Below are positions 63,910-64,000 of a stretch of DNA of 64,000 nucleotides, piece after piece (positions within the stretch are counted from its first letter, which is position 1; each line of letters starts with the position of its first letter). A model generated the notes under the pieces. That model searched no databases. It had not been told where the DNA came from and saw nothing but the letters and a program-made list of their open reading frames with translations. Source of the DNA: an uncultured Bacteroidota bacterium (GTDB lineage Bacteria > Bacteroidota > Bacteroidia > Flavobacteriales > Flavobacteriaceae); assembly GCA_902510475.1 (NCBI GenBank), contig CABXCC010000003.1, positions 1 through 64,000 on the forward strand, written 5' to 3'. A program made the position numbers and the translations under genes.

Positions 63910-64000
63910 TTTTATAATTTTTTCACAGTTAGCTTTTCAAATGTTAATTGTAATTGGAGGCGGAATATTTCTAGGATTTAGACTTGACAATTACTTTAAC
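63866..64000 (+). CDS. AtpZ/AtpI-like protein, 5' part
   Basis: Not in the ORF track because the window ends. From TTG 63866 the frame reads KKKTHLKRRKNQHN, then FIIFSQLAFQMLIVIGGGIFLGFRLDNYF, the first-helix pattern of AtpZ/AtpI (F-x-LAFQM...G-x-x-LG-x-x-LD). The visible 45 residues run to the window edge. In Bacteroidota this gene commonly opens the ATP synthase operon, where AtpZ/AtpI assists c-ring assembly. The start overlaps the bactofilin gene by 44 bases; ATG 63941 is an alternative but would remove the conserved LAFQ. Confidence 0.75.
   Translation, partial: MKKKTHLKRRKNQHNFIIFSQLAFQMLIVIGGGIFLGFRLDNYFN

Noticed and set aside
1-64000. Insertion sequences, prophage, integrons or CRISPR
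   Set aside because: No transposase, integrase, phage gene or regularly spaced direct repeat was found in the ORF set or by scanning.

Overview
The window is a dense, AT-rich stretch of chromosome from a member of the Bacteroidota, most likely a marine, genome-streamlined Flavobacteriaceae-type organism. The supporting evidence is protein content typical of that group (type IX secretion C-terminal sorting domains, SprE/PorW, DUF4837, DUF6341, DUF6427, GIN/DUF2807, a GH3-like enzyme), promoters that fit the Bacteroidota TAnnTTTG -7 element, little Shine-Dalgarno sequence, many TTG and GTG starts, and very short or overlapping intergenic spaces. I see no insertion sequence, prophage, CRISPR array or rRNA. 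Two tRNA genes are present (CAU anticodon and Cys-GCA).

Layout. 0-3.3 kb: the end of a sortilin-like BNR protein and a secreted M1 metallopeptidase. 3.3-6.8 kb (minus): DoxX-like and HupE-like membrane proteins and a lipoprotein M3 oligopeptidase. 6.85-12.9 kb: tRNA(CAU), methylmalonyl-CoA epimerase, rbfA, a LolC/E-like permease, dusB, lepA and a CNNM-type protein. 13.0-16.2 kb: an amino-acid permease with Usp domains, and a metallo-beta-lactamase-fold hydrolase. 16.2-22.9 kb: two giant T9SS-exported lamin-tail proteins (one with an endonuclease I domain) that share a C-terminal module and flank a 47-codon gene missing from the ORF track. 22.9-26.8 kb: a second M1 peptidase, rnpA, an OmpA-like protein, an ElaA-type acetyltransferase and rpiB. 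26.76-27.19 kb: the only gene-free gap over 300 bases, extremely AT-rich, inside a low-GC valley that includes rnr.

27.2-47.5 kb is mostly housekeeping: rnr, GIN protein, LysE-type exporter, two small lipoproteins, tRNA-Cys, folB, glnS, SPFH protein, gltX, ybeY, mnmG, a methyltransferase, a lipid kinase-like protein, holB, pgk, an MltD-like transglycosylase, DUF4837, tatA, an M23 peptidase and a GH3 enzyme. mnmG is bracketed by two perfect parS-consensus 16-mers in opposite orientation. 47.5-56.7 kb is a surface-polysaccharide locus: Wzz-like protein, Wzx flippase, sulfotransferase, two Wzy/WaaL-like proteins, GT2, GT4, a possible remnant of another glycosyltransferase, and a WcaJ-type initiating phosphotransferase. 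56.7-64 kb: purD, DUF6341, DUF6427, DUF6165, a GT9 glycosyltransferase, a [2Fe-2S] ferredoxin, sprE/porW, a bactofilin, and the start of an AtpZ-like gene that probably opens the ATP synthase operon.

How they work together. The T9SS component SprE/PorW would serve export of the two sorting-domain proteins. The Wzz, Wzx, Wzy-like, glycosyltransferase and WcaJ genes form one assembly line for a probably sulfated surface glycan. TatA, M23, MltD, OmpA and LolC/E-like proteins belong to envelope maintenance. The most unusual items are the mini-gene that predicts a secreted decapeptide between two T9SS proteins, the inverted parS pair around mnmG, the AT valley with an apparent change of strand composition near 27 kb, and the glycosyltransferase remnant.
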